Positions 34,201-46,472 of a stretch of DNA of 64,000 nucleotides are shown here, in pieces (positions within the stretch are counted from its first letter, which is position 1; each line of letters starts with the position of its first letter). The notes beneath the pieces are model-generated. The model saw only the letters and a program-made list of their open reading frames with translations. It made no database searches and was not told where the DNA came from. The DNA comes from Chytriomyces cf. hyalinus JEL632 (lineage: Eukaryota; Chytridiomycota; Chytridiomycetes; Chytridiales; Chytriomycetaceae): positions 310,001 through 374,000 of the forward strand of contig JAIWWG010000021.1 in NCBI GenBank assembly GCA_025435555.1, in the 5' to 3' direction. The position numbers were made by a program, and so were the translations under genes.

Positions 34201-37200
34201 CAGACAAGGCCCCAACGCATGTAACTTCGGTTCTTAAAAGTTTGGTGGAAGACGGAGAAATGGTGTTGAGTGACGGAAGGCGGCTGATGTACAGAGACAA
34301 TGATTCATCAGGTGCGTAATCTTGCCTTTTGGTTTTCATTCTTGCTTTTCTTTTCGTGAGATGCTGAAAGTTGTCCCCCCTTTTATTTCCTTCCCAGAGA
34401 ACGCGATTTTTGTGCACAAGAATTTCCGGATGTTTGTCCTCGCAAACAGGCCCGGCTTTCCATTTTTGGGGAACGATTTCTACGGCGAAATTGGTGAGTT
34501 GACACAAAATGGAATCTGTTTCGTTTCTATCATGAAGACTGACTGCTGTCGGTTTTTTTTTTTTTGCAACAAAGGCGACGTGTTTGCGGCTCACTGCGTT
34601 GGAAATCCAGACAAAATCTCTGAGCTGTATCTTTTGAAGAAATACGCGCCGTCGGTCGATGAAGACATTCTAATTAAACTGATCGACTCGTTCAACGATT
34701 TGCGCCGCCTTGTGGATGAAGGGCTCATCAACTACCCGTACTCGACACGTGAGCTTGTGTCGGTGGTCAAGCATCTTCAATCGTTTCCTCGCGAGGGTCT
34801 GTCGCGTGCGCTGCAGAACGTCTTTGACTTTGACTCGTACGACACGGACGTAAAAGAACTGATTATCACCACCTTGTCCAAAAATGGACTCCACATTGGC
34901 ATGGAAAGTGATTTCAAGGTGGACTTGGGGTCTGAGAAGAACCTGCCTGAGCCTGAGTTGCTGGAAGTTTGGAGCCGTAGCGCGCAAAAGGGAGGAGCAA
35001 TGATGTGGGAGTGCGCATCTGAAGCCCTTCGGTATCAAATGCTGGTGCGTTTAAAAGATTGGTCTTTGAATTCACTGTTAATCTGATGATCGACATAGGG
35101 GGGTTGGAACCTATCATTTACCGACCAATCTGCTTCGGACGGCGATGTCAAGCGAAATTCTGGCCTTCAAAGAATTGATGGTTGGTTTCATTTTCGGCCA
35201 AAAAAAAAAAAAAAAGGGGGTGACACTGACATTTTACAAACCAAAGCGCGGTCCAGCATATTCACCGAGCAAGTCTACGCATTCAAAGTTCCATGCAACG
35301 GTGAAGTATTGGATGTATGTCGCACATCTTCGACAGGCAAAGGGGATCCATTCTACGTTTTGACGACAAACCCCATCGCACTTCATTGCGTCGATGAATT
35401 GCATCGTAAAGTTCAAATTGTGGATCTCTATGAGTTTTTCCCACTTCAGAAAAGTACGTCATTTGCAGATGAACATGGCTCTCAAAACTAAACGCCTGGC
35501 ACAACAGGCCTTCCAAATCTCAAAATGATTGAGCTGATTCCAGGTGTGCTCGTCTTGCATAACGCTGATGAGAATGTTCTGTTATGGTTGAACATGAATG
35601 AGAAGAAGGCGTATTCTATGAATGTAAGCGCTGAATGCAATTAATATTTTGTGGTTGTTAACTTGCGGATGCTTAGTTGGACTTCACGGATCGCAAGCGA
35701 TCATCAGCACTAGCGACGGCAATCTCGCGAACGGGGGAATTATGTAAAGCATCGTGATCTTCACCGCAACTTCTTCTGTTTTTTTAATCGGTCACCGCCG
35801 CAGTTTTCTTCCAGCCAAACGGTCAACAACTTGTGTTCATCGATTATCTGAAATCGCAGAAAACATCGATTGTCCTTCCAACCTTGAGTGAGTTTCTATT
35901 CAGGCGATTCATCAGAATATTTTTGCGACTAATTTGAGTTTATAGTAAGGAGAGTGCTTGATGGCGGTGCTTTGGTTCCCAATGGCTGGCTGATTCAAGG
36001 AATGGATTCTTCGACAAACCTGTTGCAAGATTATGCACTCACGCGAAGCGACAAAAAGTAATAGTACAACTACTTCTTTTTTGATTCAGCAATGCAGCAA
36101 CTCACCGGATATTTTATTTCAAAGGTGGTCATTAGAGTTACTGCAGGTCAAATGCACAAAACATCCATTGCACGAAATCGAAGCCATTTACCCAACGCGA
36201 TTTGACCATTTCGATTATCCAAGCGCATCGTATCCAGTTTCAATGAAGACTCCCATATTCTCGCATGGATCCTTTGTCAAAGCCCAGCCAGCCGGCATTG
36301 CCGAAGAAATGTTGCTACACCAAAACGCATCGATAATGAGTCTTTACCACTGGCCGCGTCAGCCCTTGAAAGCTGAAAAGATTGTTGGGAACCGGTTTTC
36401 AAACCTCAACGATGGGTTTGTTTACTTGGAGCAGAGCAAACAGATGGTCACGGTGATTCCGAAGGATGATGGTACTCAAGAGGGTGTAATGGAGATTATA
36501 AATCCGCGTATGGGCACCGTTCGTTCTGTTAAAGTGCCTGTTTCGATCCCTGCATATGCCACGACAGAAAGGTACATGTTACAAAATCGCGCATAAAGCC
36601 GCCATATATTAACCATCCACTGCATCCCGATCTATGTATACCCTCTTTTCAAGGCCCCTCTCCGACGCTCCCATGAAAAAGCGAGCTGTCTTATCCATGA
36701 TTGAGCTGCATGACGGCAACCTTTTAACAGTCGACCTTACTGGAATGGTGAGAGTTTGGCAGACACAAGCACAAAGCATCTTGAAAGAAATGGCGGATTG
36801 GAAGAGGTTGGTTGGGTCCCTTGAAGTCAGTTCTCTCAAGATTCTCTATTCGGGTGGTCCTGACGAGGAAAAGAATGCACTTGAAAATGATGCTGCAGGA
36901 AACCAGAATGGCGATGGAAACGGGGAAGGTAGCGGTGAAGGAAATGGAAGCGGTGAAGGGAGCGGGAATGGAAGCGGCAAAGGTGACGGTCAGGGCGAAG
37001 GGTCAGGCGGCTCGGGAGGTGCCAGCGGCAGTGGAGGGGAGGGTGGCATGAGTGGCGGGTCAGGTGAACCTTCTGCTTCTGGTCGTGAGGATGGAACCGT
37101 TGACCTGTCGACTTTTAACCTGGTGGGTAACATAGCAAAAAAAATTAATCCCGTTTACTGACTTATTCTCATTTCGCAGAGGACGGCAAATGATGTTCCC

Positions 37201-38266
37201 CGCGAAGTAACAGAAGCTCAAAAAGAGATGCACGAAATGGCGATGAGAAAGCGATTGGAGCAATTAAAGATGACAGAAAAGGAAATGAAGGTATCTTCAC
37301 TGTGGACTTTGGTGTATCCTCACAAGGTCTTGAACAAAATTTCCTTCAAAACGTTCAGTCATTTTCCCAGTACCGGCAAAACATTGTGCGAGAAACTCGC
37401 GAACTTCGAGCCATCATTGAGGCAACCGAGGCCAAAAACAAGGAACGCGTCTGGTTACGCAATCAAAGCACTGGTGATGTGGACGACACCAAATTGGTTG
37501 AAGGAGTAACTGGCGAGCGGGCAATCTACAAGCGCCGTGGAGACGATGATTCAACTTTTCAGCAGAAACCCAAAAAAATGTACGTCACGTTTGACCTCAG
37601 TGCAAGCATGACGCGTTTCAACGGGCTGGATTCAAGATTGGATCGAAGCTTGGAATGCGCGTTGTTGATCATGGAGGCCTTCAAGAGCTTTGAGCATAAA
37701 TTCCAGTACAGAATATCAGCCCATTCCGGGGACACGGCCAACATTGACTTTGTCACTGAGAAAAAGTATCCTAAAGATGAAAAGGACATGTTTGGAGTTC
37801 TTGGGAAAATGAATGGTCATGCGCGGTTTTGCCTTTCTGGGGATAACACCGTGGCTGCTGTCGAGCAAGTTGTTGACAGTATCGTGGCCGAAGAAGCGGA
37901 TGACTACTTTGCATTGATTCTTTCTGATGCAAACGTGACGCAGTACAATATTCGTCCGGAGGTTATTGCGCGCGGTATGGACACCGATTCTGAATGTGTA
38001 ATCAAACTCATCACTCTTGTTTTTTCCTGTAGCTCTCAAGAAAAACGACAAAGTCAACGCGTACATCATTTTCATTGGGTCCATCAAGGATCAAGCTGAA
38101 AGGTGAGGCCCGGTTGCCGACATGTTTTCCAAAGAAACCGCACTGATCTCATTTCATATCTTCCAGTTTAACGAAAGCAATGCCCGGGAACGCATTCACG
38201 TGTTTGAACACGAAAGATCTTCCAAAGATCTTGAAGACTATTTTTGTCAACAGCATGTTGAAATAA
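31275..38266 (+). CDS. von Willebrand factor A domain-containing protein 8 (VWA8), AAA+ ATPase
   Basis: VWA8 is a large dynein/midasin-like AAA+ protein, mitochondrial in animals. The start at 31275 follows an in-frame stop. Exons join YAEAQ|EILRHFRWMMQKDALGQ|DMFLIG|PPGPFKRHLV. Three ATPase modules: the first loop GPPGPFK lacks the Walker lysine (as in animal VWA8, known-family feature); the second, IGPKGVGKSALLRAM near 32925, and the third, VGNQGVGKNKLVDKLL near 33990, are intact. Each is followed by a DGRxL/LEDGRF-type hairpin. A linker made almost only of Gly, Ser, Glu and Asn lies at 36,900-37,065. The C-terminal VWA domain has the MIDAS motif DLSASM near 37600 and ends VNSMLK. More than a dozen introns. 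No clear mitochondrial presequence is visible at the chosen start, so either an upstream exon is missed or the protein is located differently. Confidence 0.93.
36900..37065 (+). repeat. Gly/Ser/Glu-rich coding repeat in VWA8
   Basis: Imperfect GGN AGN/GAN codon repeats encode alternating Gly with Asn, Glu, Ser or Lys (NGEGSGEGNGSGEGSG pattern). It separates the ATPase part from the VWA domain and is probably a flexible linker. Confidence 0.8.
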
Positions 38267-38315
38267 AAACGCGACCAAAGCAGGTCTTTTTATTTCCCTG
38301 ATTTGGAAAAAAAAA

Positions 38316-40017
38316 TTATCGGGCAGCCACAGTGATGTACGGCATCATGTAATTGACGGGGAACCAGACATGTGTGGATTTTTGGCGACTTGGTAGAAGA
38401 GAGTAGTGCTTGAGCAGCTCGAAAACAAAGAGTCGCACCTGAGATATATGTGAGAGACTGAAGAAACAGCTTCAAAAATAATTCATCAAACCTCCAAACG
38501 AGCCAGATTGATACCAAGGCATTGTCTTGGACCAGCACCAAAAGGTGCATACTGACAAGACGCTTCCATCTTTTTAACTTTGGCCACATCCAAGAAACGC
38601 GCAATCTGAAAATCGTCAGGACTTTCAAAAACATTTGGATTGTATCCGACGGCCCCTGTCGCGATGCTGAGTCTTGTCCCCGGCTGCAAGATGATTCCTT
38701 CCAATTCGACTTGGCTCCCTTCAGATACTTGTCGCGGCACATGCATTATGGGTGGTCTAAAACGCAGCATTTCCTTCACAAAGGCATCCAGTACGGGCAT
38801 ACTCAGCAGTTGTTGGTACGTCGGGTCAGACTGAAATCCATCAATTTCCGCAAGAAGCATGGCTTGTTCACTTGGCTGCATTTCGTAGGTGAAGCAGTGA
38901 ATGCACGACGCGATTGAGGCAGCAGTTGTGTCATTGCCGGCGAAAATGAGGACAAAGATGTTGTCCACCAGCTCTTGATCTGTGAGAGATTGGCCACTTT
39001 CGGTTTTGGCTTCAAACAGCTTTTGAAGTCCGTCTTTGTGGGTGAGCTGGCCGCCAGTCCCAGATCTTCTCGATTTGAAAATATCCATCAAGATAATTGC
39101 AACGTCTTTCTTTGCTTTCAGTCCCTGAACACTTGATAGTCAGTAAGCCAGTTTTGGTTATTAGAAATGATCGTAGTTACCAGAGCATAGGGCCCTCCGA
39201 GGAACTTGGGGATAATAAAATCCGCGAGACCGTTGGTCCATCGCACAAACTTCTCGAGTTGTTGATTCATGATAGCCACATCGCTATCGCATCCCCCGAA
39301 AATGAACAAGATGATGGCGTTGTAGGCGAACACTTTTGAGCGGTTGTACACATCGACTGGACGGCGAATGGATTCTTTGACAAGTTCTGCGATTCTTGAT
39401 CGTGCACTGTCTTGCATTTGTGGCACAGATTGTGAAAGCACGCTGGGCAAGAACCATTCGTCAGGAACAGCATACTTTAAAATAACAGATGAATCATGAC
39501 GCTTACTCTGGAGAGATTCCCTGACCTAGCAACACGCGTAGACGCTTATGTTTCGCTTGGTCAGCTTCGACAGCGACGGAGCTAGGGCCGAGTAATTTTT
39601 GCCAGCGCTTTGGCCAAGACGGACTGAGTTGCGAGCCTGTTCCCTGCAATTTCAGTTTTAAGTCGCAAGGCATGTTATTATGCTGAAGTTACATCACTAC
39701 TGATGTGCCTTCACCTTTACGAGTGCCCACTTGACAAGGTCAGCCGAGACAAGGCCGACGCCGTCTTCAATGAGGGTCACGTTTGCCGCAGCACGGGTCC
39801 CGTTCTTTGACAGCCGCGCGTAGAAGAGAGAAGGGCGTCTAAGCAGAAACAAATGTCCGGCAATGGGCCAGTTCACGAGGGTGTTTGGGAATTTGGTCCG
39901 GCGGCTGCGTCCCGTCGAGCGGCGGAGAGTCCAGGCGGCCAGGAGGGCAACCACGGCAGCGGCAGTCAGGGCAAGGCGGGACTGGACGGAGAGAGTGGAG
40001 ACTGTCAGGCTCCGCAT
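38316..40017 (-). CDS. Cytochrome P450 monooxygenase
   Basis: A haem-thiolate monooxygenase, substrate unknown. The start at 40017 gives a signal anchor (LALTAAAVVALLAAWTL) followed by a basic stretch, as in ER-bound P450s. FPNTLVNWPIAGHLFLL supplies the hinge. Exons then give the C-helix region (GTGSQLSPSWPKRWQ, HKRLRVLLGQ). The large exon 39091-38486 has the I-helix FAGNDTTAAS, K-helix ExxR as KEMLRFRPP, and the haem loop APFGAGPRQCLGINLARLE with the axial Cys. The last exon ends VNYMMPYITVAAR. The overall pattern resembles CYP26/CYP120-like enzymes, but this is a weak placement. It converges on VWA8 with 49 nt between stop codons, and its 5' end lies 140 nt from the Dicer stop. Confidence 0.92.
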
Positions 40018-40157
40018 TCTTTTCAGATTTGGTGAGAGCCGAATGTTACGTTATCAGTTCTGGATCGGAACAAGAAATTTCCCCATTCTCCAAATGCATT
40101 GCAAAATCCACTTCCTGCCTGTCAACCTGCACTTGCTTTCACATCAATGCTATTATT

Positions 40158-43100
40158 TTACTTCTGATTGCGTCCAAACAGCTTGAGCAATTGCTCGCTC
40201 TGAAGCCGCTGCAGCTGCATTCGCTCCTGCTCCTGCGCCGCGAGCAACTGCGTCAAAAAGTAGTCGCCCGTCGACGAAGTTGCGCCAGGAGTTGAACTTT
40301 GCTGCGCTTGTTCTCGAGCTTCTTCGTCCGCTTTCGACATTTTCTTCAGTTCCAGTGCGAGAAGGCAAGCCTCAAACGGATCCATGCCTTTGAAAAATTC
40401 GGGTTGGTCCATCGTATACTGAACGTCTGTTTCTGCCACAACCGCGTCTTGCGACACAGTCGGAGCAGCATCACCGTTTTTGGACCGCTCGCCAGACTTC
40501 TCTTTCGTTCCTCCAGTCAATTGAGCATTCACCTTTGCGGCGCTTGTTGAATTCCTCCAATTTTTACCCGGATTCTGATTCCTTCGACTGACCAGAGTCT
40601 CCACTTCCTTCTGATTCTCCATAATCCATTTGAGCGCGTTCACAGAAGTTCGCCGCTTGGCCAGTTGTTGCGAGCTTCCGTTTTCCTCGGCAATATTGAC
40701 ATTCAATATATGAAAGTTGCACGAGAAACGCGTCACATCATTTTCAGTCAACTCTTGAAACCTGCAATCAGCGTTTTAAATTTTGAACTCCGAAAATTAC
40801 AATAGTCAACGCTTATATTTTACTTACGTGTACCAGATTTCCGGAGGTCGAAACCCTAGACTCTGCAGATGCTCGTGCAATTTCCGAATCGGACTCTTTT
40901 GCACAATCGATGGATTTACGCAAGTTTGCAGAAACCCTGCAAGCATTGGCTTCAACACTTGAAACACGACATTCAGGTTGTTGCCTGAATCCAAGAATAT
41001 GGCCCCAACAATCGCTTCAAACAAATCTCCCAACACTTTGGGGCCCTCAATGTCCACATCCAACGGATCTTTTGCAAGCACGCCCGGAACTGCCAAATGC
41101 GTCAAGTATGACTCCAACTCAGCCTTCAGAGGCGCTGATGACATTTGGACAAACTGGTGCAGTCCATACACGGCAGACAGACGACAAAAACTTTCGTTAT
41201 TCACTGCCGCTTGTCGAAGATCCGAAAGTTTGTCTGGCTGCAGGTCGGGGTATGTTCGAAAAAAGTGCTGCATCACAAGCCAATCCAGTACAGCGTCGCC
41301 TAAAAATTCCAATCGCTCGTACGATGCTCCACCAGAAATATGCGACGCGTGCGTCATTGCTTGCAAACCAAGTTGTGCGTTCTGAAACTGATATCTCATC
41401 CGCTTTTCCAACTTTCTCTGACTGAAACCAGAATTCAGCGTTTTCGGAGTGATACGCTTGGTTTCCAGAAACCGGGTGGAATCAGTCGAATCGCTGGTTT
41501 GAAAGTCCAAATTTTCCAAATCAGCAAGATTCAGAATCGCGTCCTCTGATACCAGCCCCAATTTCATCAGAAACTTTAAGCCACACTCCTCTCCACCGTC
41601 AATGACTACTGCACCAATCAGAGCTTCAACAAAATCAGCCAACCGCTTCTCACTGAAATGAAACTCAATTGCATTTAAACTGCCCGCCGATACGTCAGGT
41701 TTCCAAAACGGCCGTGGCGGATGCCAAAGACGTACTTTGAACGGGGAAACGATCATCAAACCGCCCAAATCAAAACTTTGTGCGATGCGAGCCAAGTTTT
41801 TGTTGCAAACGACCGCACTTCGAATGCTCGAAAGGTCCCCTTCATTTGCTGTTTCGTAGCGATGTATCAGATCAGAGGAACAAGTCAGTTTTAGAAACGC
41901 GTCGCCCAGGGTTTCAAGACGTTCATAACTGAACGGTTCCAACGCAGATGAAGCCGTAAAAGCGTGTTGAAGTGTTTGCATGGATAACTCGGGAATGTCC
42001 AAATCCGTACGAAGCTGATCCATTTGACAATAAGATTCAATCCGCCACAGTACAGAGGGGATAATCTGAGCTAATCGAGCCAATTCCGCAGGAAAGGGTA
42101 CAACGGTGCAAACATCCATAGAAAGAAACCTGACAAACGAATTTGTTTCAGGTGATTCGCTGTCGTTCTCAGTAGGCCGTGACGGCCGTGTGAAATTTTG
42201 ACGCGCAGGAATGCTGTGAACCTGAACAAGAGGCGCTTCGGGATGCGATAAGCTGTATCCGAGCTTCTCAAAGTACTCTCCAAAACAGGAGACACCAGTG
42301 AATTTGACCGTTTCAAAGTGGCTGCTTGCATTCAAATGTGATGACAGCTCGGCAGGCATATAGACAATTTTGTTGTGCGGCGTTTGAACTAGTGTTTGCT
42401 GAAGTACCTGATTGACTGCATCAAGAAGACCTGACGTTGAGCGTATGTTATTCCATATGACATCTGGCGATAAATCCGACATCTTTGAACCCGCCCTGCT
42501 TGCGAGACTATAGACTTTTTCGAAGGATGGCATCTGTCCGCCTGATTCAATTGAATTCCACAGAAGATGCAGCTCGTTGGAAGTTGCACCTTCAGTTGAG
42601 GTTTCTTCTTCTCTCTTCCGTTTTCCGCTGCTGCTTGACTCAATTTCCGATCTTTTATATGCGCGCTTTTTCGACCCAAGCCCAAGGGATTGAACGATAT
42701 CTGAGAACGACGATTCGACACCTTTCTCCGAGTCAGATTCATCAGAGCTTTCATCCGATGAGACGTCATCCGATAAATAATTGCTGTCTCCAAGAGTATT
42801 TGTGAAAGGAAGCTTCAATGTTCCTTCATGCCGATCCTGACCGGACCCAGTACTAAATCTTCGTTTTTTGGTGGACAACCGGTGCCGAAGCTGGGCACTC
42901 AACCGTTCCTGAAGAAGCAACACCCAATCATACAGTGTTACTCGTTCAGACGCGGGGTTATTTACGCGACGAATTGTATCCCAATCAATGCACCAATTGT
43001 GATCACTTGCAGAAAGCAAAGTGTCCGTATTCCATGGACCCGCTTTATAATTCAGGCCACTTTTTGGAGTCTCTTCTTGCTCATCTGAGTAGGCGAATCT

Positions 43101-46100
43101 TCGGCGCGGGTAGACGTGAGGCAACCCAATCATCGGAGCAATAAGATAAGCGGATTCTACGGGCTCAGGTGATTCGCTTGAGCTAGCAGTGGCGCCATTG
43201 GTTTTGTGTCGGTGAAGAACAAGATTCCAGAATTCTGACTGGAACTGCTTCAAAGACTCCCATTCTGATTTCAGCATTTGCACTGAATTGTCCTCTTCGC
43301 CCATTCGGGTGTAATTTGAAGTGAATGGGAAAATGTCAACTTTGGAGGGTGTAGACTGGAAGAATATTGGGAATGACGGTATTTCGTCTGTGGGAATTGG
43401 CTTTGCTGTTACGATTGCAAACGTTCGTCGAGGTTCGTTGGAGGGCGGATATGATTGCAGAGCATGGTAAAAGTGATTCTCCTGGCCCTGATTGGAGGCA
43501 TCTGAAAAAAGTCCTTGAAAGGCGCAAACTGGCGGATTTCTGTTTCGCGTGTAGATCTCTGCCTCAGGGCCAAGAACGAATACTGTGACGAAAACTGAAA
43601 CTTCTTCTTCTGAAATTTGAAACGGCTTGTTGTCCGATTGTGAGGATTCCGGCACAAATTCGTCCACAAGACCCTTCCAAAGGACAGATTTCGACAAGCA
43701 CTTTGGAATTTTCCGTCGATGCGCAAACAGAGCGTCCTCTTTTCCCTCTCCAGACGCCGGATCATACACGAAAAGTTGTTGCGCGCCATTCGACTTTTCT
43801 TTCTTTTCGCCTCGCGTCAGCTCCAATAACTCTCGAGCGAACGAAAATGTGCGACTGTGATTATTTTTGCGGTTTTTCTTGTATGCGGGCAGCAAATGAT
43901 CGTTGAGCAACCCACATCCATGGAGATACCGGATTGCTTCGATACCCGCAGATTGCATTGCTGCCTTTCGTGTAAAGCGCATGGATCCCACAATTTCAAC
44001 AGTCTCCTTGTCGTTGATTTCTGCATCTGACGGCGACTGAAGAAGAACGGTGAACACAAATCCTGACACAGATGTCTGACGAGGTAAAGCAATCGATTCT
44101 TCATCGAGCCCGGCAGATTTCCACAAAAGCCTTTGTTTTTCTTTGCGGCGCACATATTCATCCCACCCATCAATATTCGTATCGCTGTTTCCTTCAAGAA
44201 GAAGGCGATATTCTGGCTTTCCTCGAAACGCTCGAGATAAGACACCATTCACTCCAGACAACGTCGCAACGCTGACACCAGGTGCCCCACTTTTACGTGC
44301 GATCGAGTAAACATCTCCCGATCCAACAAACTCTGAAATAAGACCATTGTCCTCTTCGCCTCGAGAAACAGATGCGGCATTTGATGCATCTTCCGTTGCA
44401 GGCATCCGCGAGACAAGGGCTCGTGTCATCATTTCGGCGGCTTTTGCGTGGGAGATTGTTTCGACTGCGTGGGTATCGTTGCGCCGCACCAGGATTATAT
44501 ATTCGCTGCCGCGGACATCGCGCGCTCGTCCACGAGATTGCACGTAGCCAGTATTGGATCGAAACAAGTCAAAGATAATGATGAGTTTGCACGCGGGTCT
44601 AAATGCCGAAAAAAGGATCAGCCAAGCATTCAGAAAACTACTGTTGACAAGGTCAAATCTAACATATCAATGCCTTCTTCAGCAACTCTTGTGACAACAA
44701 GCAAGTTCACCTCTCCACTGCGAAACTGTTCCAGTGCCTGGTTTTGGATATTGGAGTTCATTCTGGCATGGGTGCTTGAATTGCTTCCTTGTCCCGTCAC
44801 AAAACCACATGCAATTCCTGGGAAATGCCGTGGCGCAAGCTGGGCCAACAAGTCACAAAGAGTCGATGCAGTTGTTCGCTTCTCGACAAAGACCATTGCT
44901 CGAAATGTCTTGGGGTTGCTGCGTCCGTCCTTGAATCTCTGCTCGATCAAGTTTATGAGAGACCACACTTTCGGGCCAATGTCTGAATCCTTCACTTCAG
45001 AAAGGTTCGGTATTGAAGGCAGCTCGCCGGTGATGACGGAAACGATTTCTTTTTTCGCCTCCTCATTTGAGTCTCCTGTTTTCTTCGCCAACCAGGCAAA
45101 AAGGTTAAGGAAAGATTGCTGGGTATACATGCACAGATTTATGTATACCTCTTCTCAAATGTCGCGCTTCGCTAACGCTGGAATATAGACATGAAGCCAG
45201 CCTTCCAGCGCACCAAACTCCCAAATCAATCTCAAGATCTTTGACAAGATTCAAGCACTTTTTCACAGAATCGGCAACGGATACTTCCTCCAACGCCTCA
45301 ATTCTTTTGAGAGCCGTGACGTAGAAATGAAAGAAAGCAGCAGCTTTGGTTGATCCAGGCTCCAGTGGGTTCCCGTCGGCAATCGAATCAAATAGCGTGT
45401 AACTTTGCGGATTGAATTCCATCAGATACTCTTTTGCTTGCGACACAAAACCGTCAAGGCTGTTTCGATCTGATACGGTCACAATTCTGCAGTCCAATGA
45501 CGCCTGAAGTTCGACGAGCCTAGCTTGCGAGTCTTCCAGTGTACGACTCTTTTGGAAGATGGGGCTCGCAGTCATTCCAAGAATCTGAAAGTTTTTTTCG
45601 TTCTCTGTTGGCATGGTTTTGCGTGTCCGAAAGAAAAGAGATGGTTGACATACCTTCGGACGATCTGGAACCGGCAATGGATTATAGAACTCATTCATGA
45701 TGAGCAGGTACGGGTGCGAACCAACAGCATGATGGCATTCATCAAAGACAATCAGGGATAGGTCTGCACCCATTTTTAAATATCCGTGCCTGAGCGTGTT
45801 TAGCAGAGTCTGCGACATTCGTTAATCAAATGGCCTCGCCTAAAAGTAATGCGGAAGACCAATTACGGCCAGTTTGATAGTACCTGGGGCGTGAAGACAA
45901 GCACGTGGCTGTCTGCAACTTGCTTTCGAAACTGGTCAAACGAGAGCGCCAGAAGAGACCCGGACTGGGATTCGCGAGTGAATTCGCAAACAATTAGATC
46001 GCTGGTGCGGCGCATTTTTTCAGACTGTTGGCGTACAAGGGCAACTGTCGGCGCAACGAAGGCAATCTTTTTTGGTTGCCTGGGCGACGAAGCAGAAAAC

Positions 46101-46372
46101 ACAGTTTAGGACATACCGCCCCCCACCCCCCCCCCCCCCCCCCCCCCCCCGGAAGATCGCTGCAGTTACCGTTTAAGCTCGCTGTCAATCGTGTGTTGCG
46201 GTGCGTCCGCATCCAAGTTGAGAGCCACAAGCGGCACCGCCATTTTCTCCATCAGAAGAATGGAAACTAGCGTTTTACCAGTTCCTGTGTCAAGAAAAGC
46301 AATGGTGTTGTGTTCTTGCGCTCGCTGGAATAGTTCCAGCTGGTATGGGCGCGGCGTCGGCACCTGTCTCAT
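40158..46372 (-). CDS. Dicer-like ribonuclease III
   Basis: Cuts double-stranded RNA into small RNAs. Starting at ATG 46372 (MRQVPTPRPYQLELF), the helicase has Walker A DTGTGKT, DECH box FDECHHAVGSH (near 45750), LGMTASP and motif VI QSRGRARDVRGSEYI at the start of the large exon (44567-40824). RNase IIIa: YERLETLGDAFLKL with FVEALIGAVVIDGG. RNase IIIb: YERLEFLGDAVLDWL with GDLFEAIVGAIFLDSG; both keep the catalytic acids. A dsRNA-binding domain starts at PIRKLHEHLQSLGFRPPEIWY and continues across the last intron to RRTSVNALKWI. About 1,850-1,950 residues, a full-length Dicer. The middle, between helicase and RNase IIIa, is where dimerisation and PAZ domains sit; I cannot pick out a clear PAZ motif. 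Intron 1 carries a 25-nt C/G homopolymer. The frame is open upstream to 46453 but only from GTG. Confidence 0.95.
46119..46150. repeat. Poly-C tract (poly-G on the Dicer sense strand) in Dicer intron 1
   Basis: A run of about 25 C preceded by CCGCCCCCCA on the plus strand. In the Dicer pre-mRNA it is a G-run about 20 nt after the donor GTAACT and could form G-quadruplexes. Confidence 0.9.
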
Positions 46373-46472
46373 TTCTTGGATATTTATACGCCCAACTTTA
46401 TCCCACGTTGGACAATAAAACAAGCATCGCCGAGATAGCAAAACAACGCGCACAGAGCTTAAAAATGATCTA

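Noticed and set aside
44448-45188. A 246-codon plus-strand ORF opposite Dicer
   Set aside because: It is antisense to the helicase exons, which have clear motifs; it shows no family features of its own.
46372-46453. Longer Dicer N-terminus starting at 46453
   Set aside because: That codon is GTG, not ATG. Family similarity begins after the ATG at 46372.
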